A stretch of DNA of 64,000 nucleotides from Citrobacter amalonaticus (GCF_001559075.2 NZ_CP014015.2:4092001-4156000), one strand, 5' to 3'; shown: positions 43,826 through 53,059, numbered from the stretch's first letter. Numbers and translations: made by a program. The notes: generated by a model from the letters alone, not told the origin.

Positions 43826-44677
43826 TTACCACGTCATCTCGCCCGAATTCACTTTCGCGCTCAATTCCAGCGAACTTTCCTCTGCCAGCCCCGGCCATGC
43901 GGTTTTCATCGTGTGAATGACCCAGGTTGAACCTTTCTTTGCCGCCAGCGCCTGTTCGAACGATTGCAGGTAATCCTGCGTAAAGCGGATGGCCCGATCG
44001 CCTTCAGGGCGCTCACCAAGGTAATGACCCGGAATGACCTGTGCAGGTTGCAGGCTGTCCATTTCAGTCAGGACATGACGCCATGATGCGCGTTGCTCCG
44101 GTGTCTGGGTGTCAGCGGTCCAGACGTGAATGCCTGACGCCACGCCCGTGCCGCCGAGAATGGCCCGATTCGCTGGCACCCAAACATAGGCCGCGTAATC
44201 ATTGGGATGACGCAGTTCCAGCGTTTCGCCATCGACGCGAAAACGCGTTTCTGTGGTTGCCTGCGGGACGGTTAGCGCCGTTGGCGCCCCCTCTTTCATC
44301 TGTGGTCCCCAGTACTGCAACTTAGCCTCTTTGGTGGCGCGAATATGCTCAACAACCTGCGGCGTGGCCAGTACCTTCGCGCCAGGAAAGGCTTTCACAA
44401 TCGGCTGCAGACCGAAATAGAAATCCGGATCGCCGGAGGTAATCACAATGGCTTTCAGCGGCTTGCCGCGAGATTTAATCATCTCCACCAGCTTTTCACC
44501 GTCTTTCGTGCTGAACTGCGCATCAAACAATATCGCTTCCGTCGGACCCGATACCAACGTTGAGGAGACAGGGAAAATGGCGTTCTCCTGCGGGTTATAG
44601 ACGTCAAGTTGCAGCGGCGCGGCAAACAGCGGTGAGGCGACAGCAGGCAGCAACAGGGCCAGCAGTTTACTTTTCAT
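43826..44677 (-). CDS. Exported metallo-beta-lactamase-fold protein with altered metal site
   Basis: A 283-residue protein with an N-terminal signal peptide (cleavage likely after PLFA, residue 19) and an MBL-type fold. The loop that normally carries the HxHxDH zinc motif reads ITSGDPDFYFGL (79-90), so two or three ligand histidines are replaced; the later conserved His in PGHYLG (218) remains. The sequence resembles what I recall as the Vmh family. Whether it is an active hydrolase cannot be told from sequence. It is divergent from a LysR regulator gene, the probable controller. Neither lies here in K-12. Confidence 0.8.
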   Translation of the reverse strand: MKSKLLALLLPAVASPLFAAPLQLDVYNPQENAIFPVSSTLVSGPTEAILFDAQFSTKDGEKLVEMIKSRGKPLKAIVITSGDPDFYFGLQPIVKAFPGAKVLATPQVVEHIRATKEAKLQYWGPQMKEGAPTALTVPQATTETRFRVDGETLELRHPNDYAAYVWVPANRAILGGTGVASGIHVWTADTQTPEQRASWRHVLTEMDSLQPAQVIPGHYLGERPEGDRAIRFTQDYLQSFEQALAAKKGSTWVIHTMKTAWPGLAEESSLELSAKVNSGEMTW

Positions 44678-44801
44678 GTGGGATAACCTTATGCAGATGA
44701 AATGGTCTTGTGTGTGGCCTGTATTTTAAGGAAATTGGGATCTGTTAGAATTCCCGTATCAGAACATGCTGAGTTTCATAAAACGATCGGATGGGGTGGC
44801 G

Positions 44802-45674
44802 ATGGACAGAGTGATGGCGGCGACGGTATTCAATCATATCTGCGATTTAGGCAGCCTGAGTGCGGCGGCGCGGGCGCTGGGTCTCTCCCGACCGATGGTG
44901 AGCCGCTATCTCGATGAGATGGAGAAATGGGCCGGGGCGCGGCTGATTCATCGCACCTCGCGCAGGCTAACAATTACTCCTGCCGGGGAAGAGGCGCTGG
45001 TGAAGACGCGAACGCTGGCGCAGCTCTCGCAGGCGATTGGCGCGTCGTCGGCAGACATTCCCGGCGGAACGCTACGCGTCGCCTGTGCGCACTTTACGGC
45101 AATGCATATTCTCGCCCCGGTGCTACCGCGATTTTTAGCGCGCTATCCTGAACTGCGCATTGAGGTTGAGATAAACAATCAGCCGGTCAGTCTGGTTGGT
45201 GAACGTATTGATGTCGCTATTCGTATTACCGATAACCCAGAGCCTGGCGCGATTGCCCGCCGACTTGGCGACTGCGAGTCGGTTCTCTGCGCGTCAGAGG
45301 CGTATCTGCGTCAGCACGGCACCCCGCAGACGCTGGAGGATCTCGCTCAGCATAACTGTCTGTATTACAGTGGATTTGCAGGTAAGTCGTGGCATTTTCT
45401 CGACGAGCAGGGCGAGGCGGTCTCGGTGGCGATCAAGGGGAATCTGAGTGCCGGGATCTCGTCTTTGCTTTGTGAATCCGCGCTGGCAGGCATGGGGATC
45501 GCGCTGGTGCCGGAAAAGGAAGCGCGTGAAGGGCTGGCTCAGGGACGACTGGTTCGCCTGCTGCCGACGCTGCAACCCCGACGCCTTGCCGTGTACGGTC
45601 TGTATCTTTCCCGTGAACATCAGCCCGCCGGGCTTCGGCTGTTTCTGGAGGCGATCCAGACCGCGATGCCGTAA
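44802..45674 (+). CDS. LysR family transcriptional regulator
   Basis: A 290-residue LysR-type regulator. The N-terminal winged helix (FNHICDLGSLSAAARALGLSRPMVSRYLDEMEKW, in two helices, about 8-40) is followed by the LTITPAGEEAL linker and an effector-binding domain (TLRVACAHFTAMHILAPVLPRFLARYPEL; RLGDCESVLCAS). The ATG at 44802 follows GGGGTGG; an in-frame ATG at 44766 lacks a ribosome site. Divergent placement 124 bp from the exported MBL-fold gene suggests that it controls it. Confidence 0.88.
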   Translation: MDRVMAATVFNHICDLGSLSAAARALGLSRPMVSRYLDEMEKWAGARLIHRTSRRLTITPAGEEALVKTRTLAQLSQAIGASSADIPGGTLRVACAHFTAMHILAPVLPRFLARYPELRIEVEINNQPVSLVGERIDVAIRITDNPEPGAIARRLGDCESVLCASEAYLRQHGTPQTLEDLAQHNCLYYSGFAGKSWHFLDEQGEAVSVAIKGNLSAGISSLLCESALAGMGIALVPEKEAREGLAQGRLVRLLPTLQPRRLAVYGLYLSREHQPAGLRLFLEAIQTAMP

Positions 45675-45816
45675 AGCCAATGAATTGATCTGGCTTATAA
45701 AATTGCGGATAGCAATTTGTGTTAAAAATGACCTTCGGCAATATGAGACTATTCTTATCGCCCCTTCAAGAGCTAAGCCATCGTGAGTGCCGGAGATAAG
45801 CGCCGGATGGGGCCGG

Positions 45817-45859
45817 AACCCTTAAGGCTGTTACTGACAACCTTAAGGGTTTTGTTTTT
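45817..45859 (+). terminator. Strong terminator, LysR gene or small RNA (rydB position)
   Basis: The stem AACCCTTAAGG/CCTTAAGGGTT (45817-45827, 45841-45851) is followed by TTTGTTTTT. It is 143 bases after the LysR stop. The stretch before it contains CCGG-rich repeats (45789-45817). In E. coli the small RNA RydB is annotated near sufA, so this may be the end of a RydB-like transcript; I could not confirm identity. Confidence 0.6.
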
Positions 45860-45967
45860 CTGTGCTTTCACTCTTCTCACGTCATTCCTATCCCTGAAAT
45901 AGTCATTTTCTATACATCTTTACTGTTTTGACCAGTCTGGTCGATGACAGACGCTAAAGTCATTATT

Positions 45968-46102
45968 AATCAATATATTGAACAAATTCATCCATTCCTT
46001 TTAACCCGCGTGGCAGGGTCTATGCTTAATAAAAGTGGTCAAAACGGGTGAAACACCGTAATGCCCCTGCTGTTGAGGGGTTGAAGTGAGAATCGTTATC
46101 AC
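45968..46102 (+). promoter_or_regulatory. suf operon control region: IHF and Fur sites
   Basis: AATCAATATATTG at 45968-45980 fits the IHF consensus at every defined position. GTGAGAATCGTTATCAC at 46086-46102 is a Fur-type site just upstream of sufA. E. coli suf is governed by IHF, OxyR, IscR and Fur in this interval, so iron limitation and oxidative stress control is expected. I do not assign the IscR or OxyR sites. Confidence 0.65.
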
Positions 46103-46147
46103 TAACATGGTGTTATAGCCTGATGGCTCATTATGCGAGGTAACCCT

Positions 46148-46516
46148 ATGGAATTGCATTCAGGAACATTTAATCCGGACGATTTTGCCTGGCGCGGATT
46201 GACGTTAACCCCTGCGGCAGCGGCGCATATTCGCGAACTGGTCGCTAAGCAGCCGGGCATGCTGGGCGTGCGCCTGGGCGTTAAGCAGACGGGATGCGCT
46301 GGTTTTGGCTATGTGCTGGATACCGTCAGCGAGCCGGAAAAAGACGATCTGCTGTTCGACGTTGAGGGCGCGAAGCTCTATGTCCCGCTTCAGGCGATGC
46401 CGTTTATCGACGGTACGGAAGTGGATTACGTCCGCGAAGGATTAAACCAGTTATTCAAATTTCATAACCCGAAAGCCCAGAACGAATGCGGCTGTGGCGA
46501 AAGCTTTGGGGTATAG
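46148..46516 (+). CDS. sufA: Fe-S cluster carrier protein SufA
   Basis: A 122-residue A-type carrier that receives clusters from SufBC2D and hands them to targets. The three cluster-binding Cys are intact: Cys50 (KQTGCAG), Cys114 and Cys116 (ECGCGESFGV). GAGG precedes the ATG at 46148. It is the first gene of sufABCDSE, the stress-induced Fe-S assembly system. Confidence 0.97.
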   Translation: MELHSGTFNPDDFAWRGLTLTPAAAAHIRELVAKQPGMLGVRLGVKQTGCAGFGYVLDTVSEPEKDDLLFDVEGAKLYVPLQAMPFIDGTEVDYVREGLNQLFKFHNPKAQNECGCGESFGV

Positions 46517-46524
46517 GCGGTACT

Positions 46525-48012
46525 ATGTCTCGTAATACTGAAGCAACTGACGATGTCAAAACCTGGACCGGCGGCCCCCTGAATTACAAAGAGGGTTTCT
46601 TTACCCAGCTGCAAACGGATGAGCTGGCGAAAGGGATCAACGAAGAGGTGGTACGCGCCATTTCGGCCAAACGCAATGAACCAGAGTGGATGCTGGAGTT
46701 TCGCCTCAATGCGTACCGAGCCTGGGTCGACATGCCGGAGCCGCACTGGCTGAAGGCGCACTACGAGAAGCTGAATTATCAGGATTACAGCTACTATTCC
46801 GCGCCGTCGTGCGGGAATTGTGATGAGACCTGCGCCTCGGAACCGGGGGCGGTACAGCAAACCGGGGCGAACGCGTTTCTCAGTAAAGAGGTGGAAGCCG
46901 CCTTTGAACAACTTGGGGTGCCGGTACGCGAAGGTCGTGAAGTGGCTGTTGACGCCATTTTTGACTCCGTCTCGGTCGCCACCACCTATCGTGAAAAACT
47001 GGCGGAACAGGGGATCATTTTCTGCTCCTTCGGCGAGGCGATTCATGATCACCCTGAACTGGTTAAGCAGTATCTCGGCACTGTCGTACCCGGTAACGAT
47101 AACTTCTTCGCCGCGCTGAATGCGGCGGTTGCTTCTGATGGCACCTTTATCTATGTGCCGAAAGGCGTGCGTTGTCCGATGGAGCTTTCGACCTATTTTC
47201 GCATTAACGCCGAAAAGACCGGGCAGTTTGAACGCACGATCCTGGTGGCGGATGAAGGTAGCTATGTGAGCTATATCGAAGGCTGCTCTGCGCCGGTTCG
47301 CGACAGCTATCAGCTGCACGCGGCGGTAGTGGAGGTCATCATCCACAAAGACGCCGAAGTGAAATACTCCACCGTCCAGAACTGGTTCCCTGGCGATAAC
47401 AACACCGGCGGCATTCTGAACTTCGTGACTAAACGCGCGCTGTGCGAGGGCGAGAACAGCAAAATGTCGTGGACCCAGTCGGAGACGGGGTCAGCCATCA
47501 CCTGGAAATACCCCAGCTGTATTCTGCGCGGCGACAACTCCATCGGCGAATTCTATTCGGTGGCGTTAACCAGCGGTCATCAGCAGGCGGACACCGGCAC
47601 CAAGATGATCCACATCGGCAAGAACACCCGCTCGACCATCATTTCGAAGGGGATTTCCGCCGGGCACAGTCAGAACAGCTACCGCGGACTGGTCAAAATC
47701 ATGCCGACCGCCACCAATGCCCGTAACTTTACCCAGTGCGATTCGATGCTGATTGGCGCCGACTGCGGAGCGCATACCTTCCCGTATGTCGAATGCCGCA
47801 ACAACAGTGCGCAACTGGAGCACGAAGCGACCACCTCACGGATTGGTGAAGATCAGCTGTTCTATTGTCTGCAGCGCGGTATCAGCGAAGAAGATGCGAT
47901 CTCGATGATCGTCAACGGGTTCTGTAAAGACGTGTTCTCCGAGTTGCCGCTGGAGTTTGCCGTCGAAGCACAAAAATTATTAGCCATTAGCCTTGAACAC
48001 AGCGTCGGTTAA
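46525..48012 (+). CDS. sufB: Fe-S cluster assembly scaffold SufB
   Basis: Scaffold subunit of SufBC2D on which clusters are built; it takes sulfur from SufE. It has 495 residues from MSRNTEATDDVKTW. The N-terminal helical part carries a Cys motif (CGNCDETC), and the C-terminal right-handed beta-helix contains the essential Cys in IGADCGAHTF (position 405 by E. coli numbering). The ATG at 46525 is eight bases after sufA; an open frame from 46486 would overlap sufA and is not used. Confidence 0.97.
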   Translation: MSRNTEATDDVKTWTGGPLNYKEGFFTQLQTDELAKGINEEVVRAISAKRNEPEWMLEFRLNAYRAWVDMPEPHWLKAHYEKLNYQDYSYYSAPSCGNCDETCASEPGAVQQTGANAFLSKEVEAAFEQLGVPVREGREVAVDAIFDSVSVATTYREKLAEQGIIFCSFGEAIHDHPELVKQYLGTVVPGNDNFFAALNAAVASDGTFIYVPKGVRCPMELSTYFRINAEKTGQFERTILVADEGSYVSYIEGCSAPVRDSYQLHAAVVEVIIHKDAEVKYSTVQNWFPGDNNTGGILNFVTKRALCEGENSKMSWTQSETGSAITWKYPSCILRGDNSIGEFYSVALTSGHQQADTGTKMIHIGKNTRSTIISKGISAGHSQNSYRGLVKIMPTATNARNFTQCDSMLIGADCGAHTFPYVECRNNSAQLEHEATTSRIGEDQLFYCLQRGISEEDAISMIVNGFCKDVFSELPLEFAVEAQKLLAISLEHSVG

Positions 48013-48021
48013 GGAAGCAAC

Positions 48022-48768
48022 ATGTTAACGATTAAAGATTTACAGGTCAGTGTGGAAGAGAAAGCCATCCTGCGTGGGTTGAACCTTGAGATTCGTCCGG
48101 GGGAAGTGCATGCCATTATGGGGCCGAACGGGTCCGGGAAAAGTACGCTCTCTGCGACGCTGGCAGGGCGTGAAGATTACGAGGTCACCGGCGGGTCGGT
48201 GATGTTTAAAGGGAAAGACCTGCTCGATCTGGCGCCGGAAGAGAGAGCAGGGGAAGGCATTTTTATGGCCTTCCAGTATCCGGTAGAAATCCCCGGCGTC
48301 AGCAATCAGTTTTTCCTGCAAACGGCGCTTAATGCCGTGCGCACGTATCGCGGCCAGGAATCGCTTGATCGCTTCGATTTTCAGGATCTGATGGAAGAGA
48401 AAATCGCCCTGCTGAAGATGCCGGAAGACCTGTTAACCCGCTCGGTGAACGTCGGCTTTTCCGGCGGCGAGAAGAAACGTAATGATATTCTGCAAATGGC
48501 GGTGCTCGAGCCGGAACTGTGCATTCTCGATGAATCGGATTCCGGGCTGGATATTGATGCCCTCAAAGTCGTTGCCGATGGGGTTAACTCACTGCGGGAC
48601 GGCAAGCGCTCGTTCATTATTGTCACCCACTATCAGCGCATCCTTGACTATATCAAGCCGGATTTTGTCCACGTCCTGTATCAGGGACGGATTGTGAAGT
48701 CTGGCGATTTCACGCTGGTCAAACAACTGGAGGAGCAGGGATATGGCTGGCTTACCGAACAGCAGTAA
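48022..48768 (+). CDS. sufC: Fe-S cluster assembly ATPase SufC
   Basis: A 248-residue ABC-type ATPase without membrane partner; two copies bind SufB and SufD and drive the shape change for cluster formation. Walker A is GPNGSGKST (about 34-42), the signature is FSGGEKKRN, Walker B is LCILDESDSGLD and the switch His is in VTHYQR. The 3' end overlaps sufD by 26 bases. Confidence 0.97.
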   Translation: MLTIKDLQVSVEEKAILRGLNLEIRPGEVHAIMGPNGSGKSTLSATLAGREDYEVTGGSVMFKGKDLLDLAPEERAGEGIFMAFQYPVEIPGVSNQFFLQTALNAVRTYRGQESLDRFDFQDLMEEKIALLKMPEDLLTRSVNVGFSGGEKKRNDILQMAVLEPELCILDESDSGLDIDALKVVADGVNSLRDGKRSFIIVTHYQRILDYIKPDFVHVLYQGRIVKSGDFTLVKQLEEQGYGWLTEQQ

Positions 48769-50014
48769 TGCGCTGCAACAATGGCATCACCTGTTTGAAG
48801 CGCAGGGCGAGACGCGGTCTGAACAGGCGCAACAGCATCTCCAGCAGGTTCTGCGTCTGGGGCTGCCTACGCGCAAACATGAGAACTGGAAATACACGCC
48901 GCTGGAGGGGCTCAGCAGCAGCCTGTTCGTCAGTCGTTATGCCGATGTCACCCCGGCGCAGCGCGATGCGTTAGCGCTTAACGTGCAGGCGCTGCGGCTG
49001 GTGTTTGTCGACGGGCAGTTCAGCCCGGCGCTCAGCGACAGCTGGGAGAACAGCGGCTTTGAGGTGGCGATCAACGACGAGCGCCAGACCCTGCCGGTCG
49101 CGGTACAACCGGAAGTGTTTTTGCATCTCACCGAAAGCCTGGCGCGTAGCGTGACCAATATCCGCGTTAAGCGTAACCAGCGCCCGACAAAACCGCTGCT
49201 GTTGATGCACATCACCCAGGGCGTATCCGCAGAAGAGGTGAACACGGCGCACTATCGCCACCATCTTGAGCTGGAAGAAGGGGCAGAGGCGACGGTTATC
49301 GAGCACTACGTCAGTCTGAATGATGCCCGACATTTCACCGGCGCGCGCCTGACCATGAACGTGGCGGCAAATGCGCACCTGCATCACATCAAGCTGGTAT
49401 TTGAAAATCCGCTCAGCCATCACTTCGCCCATAACGACATCTTGCTGGCGGCGGATGCGTCGGCGCACAGCCACAGCTTTCTGCTCGGCGATGCGGTGCT
49501 GCGTCACAACACCAGCACGCAACTGAACGGCGAGAACACAACGCTCAGGATCAACAGTCTGGCGATGCCGGTGAAAAATGAGGTCTGCGATACCCGCACC
49601 TGGCTTGAGCACAACAAAGGCTATTGCAACAGCCGACAGTTGCATAAAACCATCGTCAGCGATAAGGGGCGGGCGGTATTTAACGGGCTCATTAACGTTG
49701 CCCAACATGCGATCAAAACGGACGGGCAGATGACGAATAACAATCTGCTACTCGGGAAGCTCGCGGAAGTCGATACCAAGCCACAGCTGGAAATTTACGC
49801 CGATGACGTGAAGTGCAGCCACGGGGCGACGGTAGGGCGCATTGACGATGAGCAGATGTTCTACCTGCGCTCGCGCGGGATTGCTCAGCGGGATGCGCAG
49901 CAGATGATCCTTTATGCCTTTGCCGCGGAACTGACGGAAGCGTTGAGCGACGAGGGGTTGAAACAACAGGTGCTGGCGCGGATCGGCCAACGTCTGCCGG
50001 GAGGCGTAGCATGA
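48743..50014 (+). CDS. sufD: Fe-S cluster assembly protein SufD
   Basis: A 423-residue paralogue of SufB that completes the SufBC2D scaffold and is needed for iron acquisition. The key His lies in DDVKCSHGATVG (position 360 by E. coli numbering). The start overlaps the sufC end by 26 bases and the last four bases overlap sufS (ATGA), so translation is probably coupled through the operon. Confidence 0.96.
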   Translation: MAGLPNSSNALQQWHHLFEAQGETRSEQAQQHLQQVLRLGLPTRKHENWKYTPLEGLSSSLFVSRYADVTPAQRDALALNVQALRLVFVDGQFSPALSDSWENSGFEVAINDERQTLPVAVQPEVFLHLTESLARSVTNIRVKRNQRPTKPLLLMHITQGVSAEEVNTAHYRHHLELEEGAEATVIEHYVSLNDARHFTGARLTMNVAANAHLHHIKLVFENPLSHHFAHNDILLAADASAHSHSFLLGDAVLRHNTSTQLNGENTTLRINSLAMPVKNEVCDTRTWLEHNKGYCNSRQLHKTIVSDKGRAVFNGLINVAQHAIKTDGQMTNNNLLLGKLAEVDTKPQLEIYADDVKCSHGATVGRIDDEQMFYLRSRGIAQRDAQQMILYAFAAELTEALSDEGLKQQVLARIGQRLPGGVA

Positions 50015-51231
50015 CATTTCCCATCGACACCGTACGTGCGGATTTTCCCGTCCTCACGCGTGAAGTGAATGGCCTGCCGCTGGCGTATCTCGACAGCGCT
50101 GCCAGCGCGCAAAAACCGGCCCAGGTGATTGACGCGGAAGCCGAGTTTTATCGTCACGGCTATGCGGCGGTGCACCGGGGGATCCACACCCTCAGCGCTC
50201 AGGCTACCGAAAAAATGGAGAACGTGCGCAAGCTGGCATCGCTGTTTATCAACGCACGCTCTGCGGAAGAGCTGGTGTTTGTGCGCGGTACGACGGAAGG
50301 CATTAACCTGGTCGCCAACAGTTGGGGGCCAGAAAACGTCCACGCGGGCGATAACATCATCATCAGTGAGATGGAGCATCATGCCAACATTGTGCCGTGG
50401 CAGATGCTGTGCGCGCGGGTGGGCGCTGAGCTGCGGGTGATCCCGCTGAACGCCGACGGCACATTGCAGCACGAGATCCTGCCTACCCTGTTTGATGAGA
50501 AAACCCGGCTGCTGGCGATAACGCACGTCTCTAATGTGCTGGGTACGGAAAACCCTGTCGCCGAAATGATCGCGATGGCGCACCAGCATGGCGCGAAGGT
50601 GCTGGTGGACGGTGCGCAGGCGGTGATGCACCACCCGGTAGACGTTCAGGCGCTGGACTGCGATTTTTACGTCTTCTCGGGCCACAAGCTGTATGGCCCG
50701 ACCGGCATTGGCGTGCTCTATGTCAAAGAGGCGCTGTTGCAACAGATGCCGCCGTGGGAAGGGGGCGGGTCGATGATCGCCACCGTCAGCCTGACGGAGG
50801 GTACGACCTGGACGAAAGCGCCGTGGCGCTTCGAAGCGGGAACGCCGAATACCGGCGGGATTATCGGCTTTGGCGCCGCGCTGGAATATGTTTCAGCGCT
50901 GGGACTGGAGGCGATTGGCGAATACGAACAGAACCTGATGCACTACGCGCTGGAGCAACTGAAGGCGGTGCCGGATCTCACACTGTATGGCCCCACTGAC
51001 CGTCTGGGCGTGATTGCCTTTAATCTCGGGAAACATCACGCCTATGACGTCGGCAGTTTTCTCGACAATTACGGGATTGCCGTGCGGACCGGACACCATT
51101 GCGCGATGCCGCTGATGGCTTTTTATCAGGTACCGGCGATGTGCCGGGCGTCGCTGGCAATGTATAACACCCATGAAGAAGTGGATCGTCTGGTGACAGG
51201 CTTGCAACGAATTCATCGCTTACTGGGGTAA
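50011..51231 (+). CDS. sufS: Cysteine desulfurase SufS
   Basis: A PLP enzyme that frees sulfur from cysteine and passes it as persulfide to SufE; it also has selenocysteine lyase activity. It has 406 residues. The PLP Lys is in FSGHKLYGPTG (226) and the catalytic Cys is in RTGHHCAMPLM (364), the group II arrangement. A conserved EMEHHANIVPWQ segment binds the cofactor. It is encoded between sufD and sufE. Confidence 0.97.
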   Translation: MTFPIDTVRADFPVLTREVNGLPLAYLDSAASAQKPAQVIDAEAEFYRHGYAAVHRGIHTLSAQATEKMENVRKLASLFINARSAEELVFVRGTTEGINLVANSWGPENVHAGDNIIISEMEHHANIVPWQMLCARVGAELRVIPLNADGTLQHEILPTLFDEKTRLLAITHVSNVLGTENPVAEMIAMAHQHGAKVLVDGAQAVMHHPVDVQALDCDFYVFSGHKLYGPTGIGVLYVKEALLQQMPPWEGGGSMIATVSLTEGTTWTKAPWRFEAGTPNTGGIIGFGAALEYVSALGLEAIGEYEQNLMHYALEQLKAVPDLTLYGPTDRLGVIAFNLGKHHAYDVGSFLDNYGIAVRTGHHCAMPLMAFYQVPAMCRASLAMYNTHEEVDRLVTGLQRIHRLLG

Positions 51232-51243
51232 CAGGGAGGCACT

Positions 51244-51660
51244 ATGGCTGCGCTGCCGGATAAAGAAAAATTGTTGCGTAATTTTCAGCGTTGCGCTAAT
51301 TGGGAAGAGAAGTATCTGTACATCATTGAGCTGGGACAGCGACTGCCGGAAATATCCGCAGCGGACCGCTGTCCTGAAAATACGATTCAGGGATGTCAGA
51401 GTCAGGTCTGGATAGTGATGCGCCAGAATGCGCAAGGCGTTATTGAGCTGCAGGGCGACAGCGATGCTGCCATTGTGAAAGGACTGATTGCGGTCGTCTT
51501 CATTCTGTATCACCAGATGACGGCTCAGGATATCGTGAATTTTGATGTGCGGCCGTGGTTTGAACACATGGCGCTCGCGCAGCACCTCACGCCGTCTCGT
51601 TCGCAGGGGCTGGAAGCGATGATTCGCGCAATCCGTACCAAAGCCGCAACGCTTAGCTAA
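51244..51660 (+). CDS. sufE: Sulfur acceptor protein SufE
   Basis: A 138-residue protein that accepts persulfide from SufS on Cys51 (NTIQGCQSQVW) and delivers it to SufB. The length and fold markers match the family (FIL YHQMTAQDI; LTPSRSQGLEAM). It is the last gene of the suf operon. A stem GTAAGGCAGCC/GGCTGTCTTAC at 51689-51711 follows but lacks a T-run, so transcription may continue into ldtE. Confidence 0.96.
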   Translation: MAALPDKEKLLRNFQRCANWEEKYLYIIELGQRLPEISAADRCPENTIQGCQSQVWIVMRQNAQGVIELQGDSDAAIVKGLIAVVFILYHQMTAQDIVNFDVRPWFEHMALAQHLTPSRSQGLEAMIRAIRTKAATLS

Positions 51661-51758
51661 ACTCAATAGACAGCTTTCATCCTGTCAGGTAAGGCAGCCG
51701 GGCTGTCTTACAGGATTATCAGCATTCTGGCCATGCCAGTGAATACAGGAGGTTGGGT

Positions 51759-52754
51759 ATGAAACGCGCGTCTCTTATTACTCTAATGCTTATCGGCGCT
51801 TACAGCGTCATACAGGCTGCCTGGGCGGTGGATTATCCCTTACCGCCAGCAGGCAGTCGTCTTGTTGGACAGAATCAACTGTACACGGTGCAGGAAGGTG
51901 ATAAAAACCTTCAGGCCATTGCCCGTCGTTTTGATACTGCCGCTATGCTCATTCTGGAGGCGAATAATACCATTGCTCCTGTGCCAAAGCCGGGTACTCT
52001 GGTCACGATCCCGTCACAGCTATTGCTGCCCGATGCGCCGCGTGAAGGCATCATCGTTAATCTGGCTGAACTGCGGCTGTACTACTATCCGCCGGGAGAA
52101 AATATCGTTCAGGTCTATCCGATCGGTATTGGTTTGCAGGGACTGGAAACGCCGGTGATGGAAACCCGCGTTGGGCAGAAAATCCCGAATCCTACCTGGA
52201 CGCCAACAGCAGGCATTCGTAAGCGCTCTCTGGAGCGTGGCATTACGTTGCCGCCGGTGGTCCCCGCCGGGCCGAATAACCCGCTGGGGCTCTTTGCACT
52301 GCGTCTGGCGCACGGTAATGGCGAGTATCTCATTCATGGCACCAGTCAACCAGACAGCGTGGGTCTGCGCGTCAGTTCCGGCTGTATCCGGATGAACGCC
52401 CCGGACATCAAAGCGCTGTTTTCCCAGGTTCGCACGGGAACGCCGGTGAGAGTGATTAATGAACCGGTGAAATATTCCGTGGAGCCAGGCGGGTTGCGCT
52501 ACGTTGAGGTCCATCGACCGTTGTCGCCGGAAGAAGAACAAAACGTGCAGACGATGCCGTATGTGCTGCCTGCCGGGTTCAGCCAGTTTAAGGCGACGAA
52601 CGAGGTGGATGACGGGCTGGTGGATAAAGCGTTGTATCGTCGGGCGGGTTACCCGGTGGCGGTCTCTGCCGGACAAACGCCAACTGTCGTGGCTACACCT
52701 GCTGTTCAGTCAGCGCAAAATGGCTCAGTACAGGAAGAGGTGCAGACGCAGTAG
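51759..52754 (+). CDS. ldtE: L,D-transpeptidase LdtE
   Basis: A periplasmic enzyme (formerly YnhG) that makes 3-3 cross-links in peptidoglycan. It has 331 residues: a signal peptide (1-23, ending AWA), a LysM domain at about 41-87 (YTVQEGDKNLQAIARRF), a YkuD catalytic domain with His193 (EYLIHGTS) and Cys209 (RVSSGCIRMN), and a Gln/Ala-rich C-terminal tail. The ATG at 51759 follows AGGAGG by six bases; a TTG two codons earlier is unlikely. Confidence 0.95.
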   Translation: MKRASLITLMLIGAYSVIQAAWAVDYPLPPAGSRLVGQNQLYTVQEGDKNLQAIARRFDTAAMLILEANNTIAPVPKPGTLVTIPSQLLLPDAPREGIIVNLAELRLYYYPPGENIVQVYPIGIGLQGLETPVMETRVGQKIPNPTWTPTAGIRKRSLERGITLPPVVPAGPNNPLGLFALRLAHGNGEYLIHGTSQPDSVGLRVSSGCIRMNAPDIKALFSQVRTGTPVRVINEPVKYSVEPGGLRYVEVHRPLSPEEEQNVQTMPYVLPAGFSQFKATNEVDDGLVDKALYRRAGYPVAVSAGQTPTVVATPAVQSAQNGSVQEEVQTQ

Positions 52755-52775
52755 CGGGAAGGTAGAACGCGAGGC

Positions 52776-52806
52776 AAAAAAAATGGCGCACAATGTGCGC
52801 CATTTC
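52776..52806 (-). terminator. Rho-independent terminator of lpp
   Basis: On the minus strand ATGGCGCAC/GTGCGCCAT with a three-base loop is followed by T8. It matches the position of the E. coli lpp terminator; its palindrome is also close to the ldtE 3' end. Confidence 0.9.
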
Positions 52807-52822
52807 TATTACACAGGTACTA

Positions 52823-53059
52823 TTACTTACGGTATTTAGTAGCCTGGTTGTCCAGACGCTGGTTAGCGCGAGCTGCGTCGTCTTTAGCAGCCTGAACGTC
52901 GGAACGCATTGCGTTCACGTCGTTGCTCAGCTGGTCAACTTTAGCGTTCAGAGTCTGAACGTCAGAAGACAGCTGATCGATTTTAGCGTTGCTGGAGCAA
53001 CCAGCCAGCAGAGTAGAACCCAGGATTACCGCGCCCAGTACCAGTTTAGTACGATTCAT
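52823..53059 (-). CDS. lpp: Major outer membrane (Braun) lipoprotein
   Basis: A 78-residue lipoprotein that trimerises and links the outer membrane to peptidoglycan. The signal peptide MNRTKLVLGAVILGSTLLAG precedes Cys21 (LAGC lipobox). Coiled-coil heptads (IDQLSSDVQTLNAKVDQLS and onward) run to the C-terminal Lys78, which is attached to murein by L,D-transpeptidases; LdtE, next door, belongs to that enzyme family. The N-terminus MNRTKLV differs from MKATKLV of E. coli and resembles the Salmonella/Citrobacter form. Only one copy is present. Confidence 0.98.
   Translation of the reverse strand: MNRTKLVLGAVILGSTLLAGCSSNAKIDQLSSDVQTLNAKVDQLSNDVNAMRSDVQAAKDDAARANQRLDNQATKYRK

Noticed and set aside
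46034..46080. Possible IscR type 2 site upstream of sufA
   Set aside because: CC and A positions fit but the right half (expected TA-GG) does not; too weak to list as a feature.
46486..46524. Upstream start for sufB inside sufA
   Set aside because: It would add 13 residues absent from SufB; the ATG at 46525 fits length and spacing.
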